From positions 1 through 64,000 of the forward strand of contig NW_023415801.1 of NCBI RefSeq assembly GCF_013373865.1: a DNA stretch of 64,000 nucleotides, read 5' to 3'. A program made the position numbers and the translations under genes. The notes below the pieces were generated by a model that saw only the letters and a program-made list of their open reading frames with translations, was not told the DNA's origin and did not search any database. The number at the start of each line of letters is the position of its first letter. The first letter of the stretch is position 1. Below, one piece after another: positions 60,893 to 64,000 of the stretch. The stretch comes from Monomorium pharaonis (Eukaryota; Arthropoda; Insecta; Hymenoptera; Formicidae).

Positions 60893-63800
60893 TGTATCCG
60901 TATATGTATATTTATATATATATATTTATGTATAATGTAAATCATAAACGTATATCTATATATAATTATACATAATTTTATGTGTACGATCAGTATTCAA
61001 ACTTATATAAAATTATATATAACTATACGTACTCGACTTTTGGGGGTAAAATTTCTCACTCAATTAAAACGAGTGTGAACCCGTAATCATATATAACCTA
61101 GCCTAGCCTAGCCGCGTCTTAATCCTGTAAAAACATTATGTGACGATCCTTCGCTACATGAGGCACCCTCGCGCTCGTCTGCCAATGAATGCGCGCCACT
61201 ACCGATAGGTAGGTTAACTCTCTTATAGAGAAGGAAATTAATTTTTGCTTGACCTAATCCGCGCGTGCTGCGGGTAGTATATATTATAATATATACTATT
61301 TCTTATGATATTTATGTAACTGCATTTTACTCCCGAGAGAACCGAGAGTTAAGCCGTCTAACGGGTCTCGGCCGCGCAGTAACTGGCGAGCAAGCGTGCG
61401 GCGACGCAGTAAAGTGACTCTTTAATTAAGATATTCATTCCAAGAAGACATTCTCTCCAAAATAAAAACTGAAAATGTGCACTTCTTGATAAAGAATGAA
61501 GAAATTCAGTCTATAAGAGTGAGAAGTAACTCAAATTCAAGTGACTCGGCGTGTCACTCTATATTTCGAGTGAGATTTTCACTCGAAAAAAATTTAGAGA
61601 GTAATTGTATTATAATATAAGTTTGTGTACGAATGCTTATAGCATTAGCCGCGTCCGCCGCTACTCGGCTATTAGAAGGAGAGAGACATCCGTCCTTTTT
61701 CTCCAAGGCTGCCACGAAGACGAGCGTTCAGCGCATTGACGTCTTCTTCTTTAGATTGATACGACACTCATAATTTTTAATTACGATTTTCTTGCTTATC
61801 ATGCTCACATTATCCCTTACGTGATAACCTATCCTATCCATAATAAGTTTTATCGAAATCGTTTATCATCACGTCGTGAATCGTGACCTTTTTTTTTGCG
61901 TAATGGGCGGTGAATGAGCGGGGCCTCTCATCAAGCGTCAACGCGCTAAACGCTCGTCTTCATGGCAGCCTTGGAGAAAAAGCAATCTAATAGCCAAGTA
62001 GCGGCGGACGCGGCCGAGCCGGCCCGAGACCCGAGACTCGAGGCACGAACGCGACACCGAGTGCCCGCCCCCACCGTCGATGCTGGCGGCCGAAAACTTG
62101 CACCACTGATCGGCAGTCGAAACGTCTGCGCATTATATTAATCAATTAATGTATTAAATTGCGTTCGCGTTGCAATTCGTTTAAACGTATTTAACAATAA
62201 ACAAAATTAATTTGCACACACATATCTTAATTGTGCTGACTCTTATTATCCTTCTTGTTTTAATTGAATTACAAGAGCCTAATTATTATTTTTAGTATTA
62301 ATGTTGGCAATGTTGCTAATTTAAAATATATCAACAATAAGAATTACATATAAGAACATTTAGAGTTTATCGGTAGACACGGTAGTGTCTCTGAACGCTG
62401 TTCAGAGTCATATGCTACGTCGTACTAGTGTGAGTTTTTGATTTTTAGATCGATATAATGTACCCCGAAATCATTTCAGTAGCACTTTTGTTTGGTCATA
62501 GTGGATTTGCTATATCAAATTTTTAATTTTTAGCAGTGGATTCAGATTTAGCGACCAAAAAGCTTGTAGGATACCAAGTTTCAATTATTTCCCATTGAAA
62601 ATTGACGTAGTTACAGATTTTTGTCGCCTAACGTCTCGTTTTCTCCCACTGTGGGACGTAGAAAAGCGACATTGAAAAGCGACGGACGACGTAAAGGCCC
62701 TCACACATGAATTGACATATCCATAACATTAAGGTTTCGACGCGTTGCAGAATTGGGCGACCGTAACCGTAACCGGCTGAATCAAGTACGTGAGTGATCG
62801 AAACCTTACTCATATGGTAATGTCAGTTCATGTGTGAGGACCTTAAGATTTATTTCCTTCTCTCTCTCCGGCGTGCTCCTGCGTGTATTCTTATTGGGTC
62901 ACGTGGGTTAGCCAGTGACTCGTTCTAATTGTAAGTGACGTGCAGGACATGCAGGATGAGGTTATAATACAAATTTCGATTGCAAATATGTGTAATATAT
63001 GAAATTTATATGGTAAATATTCTCGTATTGTTATTTTATTATTATACATATATATTAAACATTTAACTGAGCTATGTTACTCTCTGATTCAATTTTACAC
63101 TGGCGTCGATGAGACAGATAAGATGTGTGCAACAGTTAAATGTTGCTGTAATTTACAATCGATATGTACAGCTTTTAATCTGCTTTAATAAAACTGTAAA
63201 TAAATGTTTTTTATAATACTAATTTTTATTCTTTGCTTTATTAGTAATGTATGTATAATTACAGGTACCTTGGTGACAAAAGAACTTATCCTTACAACGT
63301 TCTCAATATTGCAAACCAATGCACAACTCTACGTGTCACACCTCATCTATTTAACCACCAGCATCAACAGTGTAAAATTAATTAAACAGAGGGTAACACA
63401 ACTCAGATTTTACACTGGTGTCGATGAGATAGACGAGATGTCGTGCGATATAGAATTGTGGATCAGTTAAATGTTGCTGTAATTGTCAATCAATATTCAC
63501 AACTTATTAATTAGTTTGAATAAAACTTTAAATACTAATTTGTATTCTTTACTTTAGTAGTAACGTACATAATTGCCGGTACCTTGGTGACAAAGGATGG
63601 TTCTTATCCTTACAACGTTATCAATATTTAACCGATGCACAACTCTACGTCACACTTCATTTATTTAATCATCAACACCAATGAAAAATTAATTAATCAG
63701 TGAGTAACGAGCTCAGATTTTACACTGGCGTCGATGAGATAGATGAGATGTTGTGTGACATAGAATTGTGGATCGAATAAAATTTTCAATAAATGTTTTT

Positions 63801-64000
63801 AATAATACTAATTTTTATTCTTTACTTTACTAGTAACGTATATAATTTCCGGTGACAAACCTTGGTGACAAAAGATGGTTCTTATCCTTACAACGTTATC
63901 AATATTTAACCGATGAACAAGTCTACGTCACACCTTATCTATTTAATCATCACCATCAATATATAATTGATTAAATTTAAATTTAAGGAAAAAAATTACA

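Larger units (their letters stand above)
59038..64000. repeat. Array unit 10 (cut by window end)
   Basis: First 4963 bp of another unit, continuing past the window. It carries the right-side alleles including the 52 bp deletion (63774/63775). The array therefore extends beyond this window on the right, and probably on the left because unit 1 begins at the very first base. Confidence 0.96.

Noticed and set aside
1..64000. Ribosomal DNA, histone cluster, CRISPR array or autonomous transposon as the identity of the tandem unit
   Set aside because: No rRNA-like, histone-like, spacer-repeat, transposase or reverse-transcriptase sequence was found in any frame of the unit.

Overview
The window is eukaryotic and most probably from an insect, with a hymenopteran such as an ant as my best guess. 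The grounds are an AT-rich sequence with CpG-dense islands, many GA/TA/CT microsatellites, a TA-flanked MITE whose ends read CACTGAGAAAAA, a spliced-looking secreted-peptide gene with TATA/CCAAT promoter elements, and no bacterial-type operons. The species call is inference.

Almost the whole window is one head-to-tail tandem array of a unit of about 5.64-5.69 kb. Units start at 1, 5674, 11363, 17051, 22734, 28424, 34110, 39750, 53401 and 59038; the last is cut by the window end. Every unit carries the same small minus-strand gene, for a signal-peptide-bearing, lysine-rich putative prepropeptide whose coding exon ends at a GTAAGT donor. The translation is identical in eight units. The rest of each unit is non-coding: a GC-rich hairpin block at the unit start, the promoter, an inverted pair of about 240-280 bp arms flanking a TA-type MITE, a second inverted repeat, a hairpin MITE-like element, three tandem copies of a ~310 bp sequence, a degenerate repeated motif and a (CT)n(T)n tract. 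Reference coordinates for these parts are given in unit 2 (5674-11362).

Unit 8 is interrupted. It stops at a 25-base N gap (43884-43908). Beyond the gap come about 1.4 kb of non-array sequence, a ~3.6 kb (ATC)n microsatellite, and an error-rich inverted piece of the unit (48908-51995) carrying a broken gene copy on the plus strand. The direct orientation then resumes at 51996, almost where unit 8 left off. The inverted piece ends at the same unit coordinate at which unit 8 meets the gap. This is either a real fold-back rearrangement or a chimeric assembly join; the dense small indels from about 43.1 to 53.5 kb make the second quite possible.

Sequence variants are nested along the array: several changes appear at one unit and persist in all units to its right. 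This suggests stepwise amplification. The main biological interest is a highly homogenised multicopy array of an unrecognised secreted-peptide gene. No transposase, reverse transcriptase, rRNA, tRNA or CRISPR could be supported.
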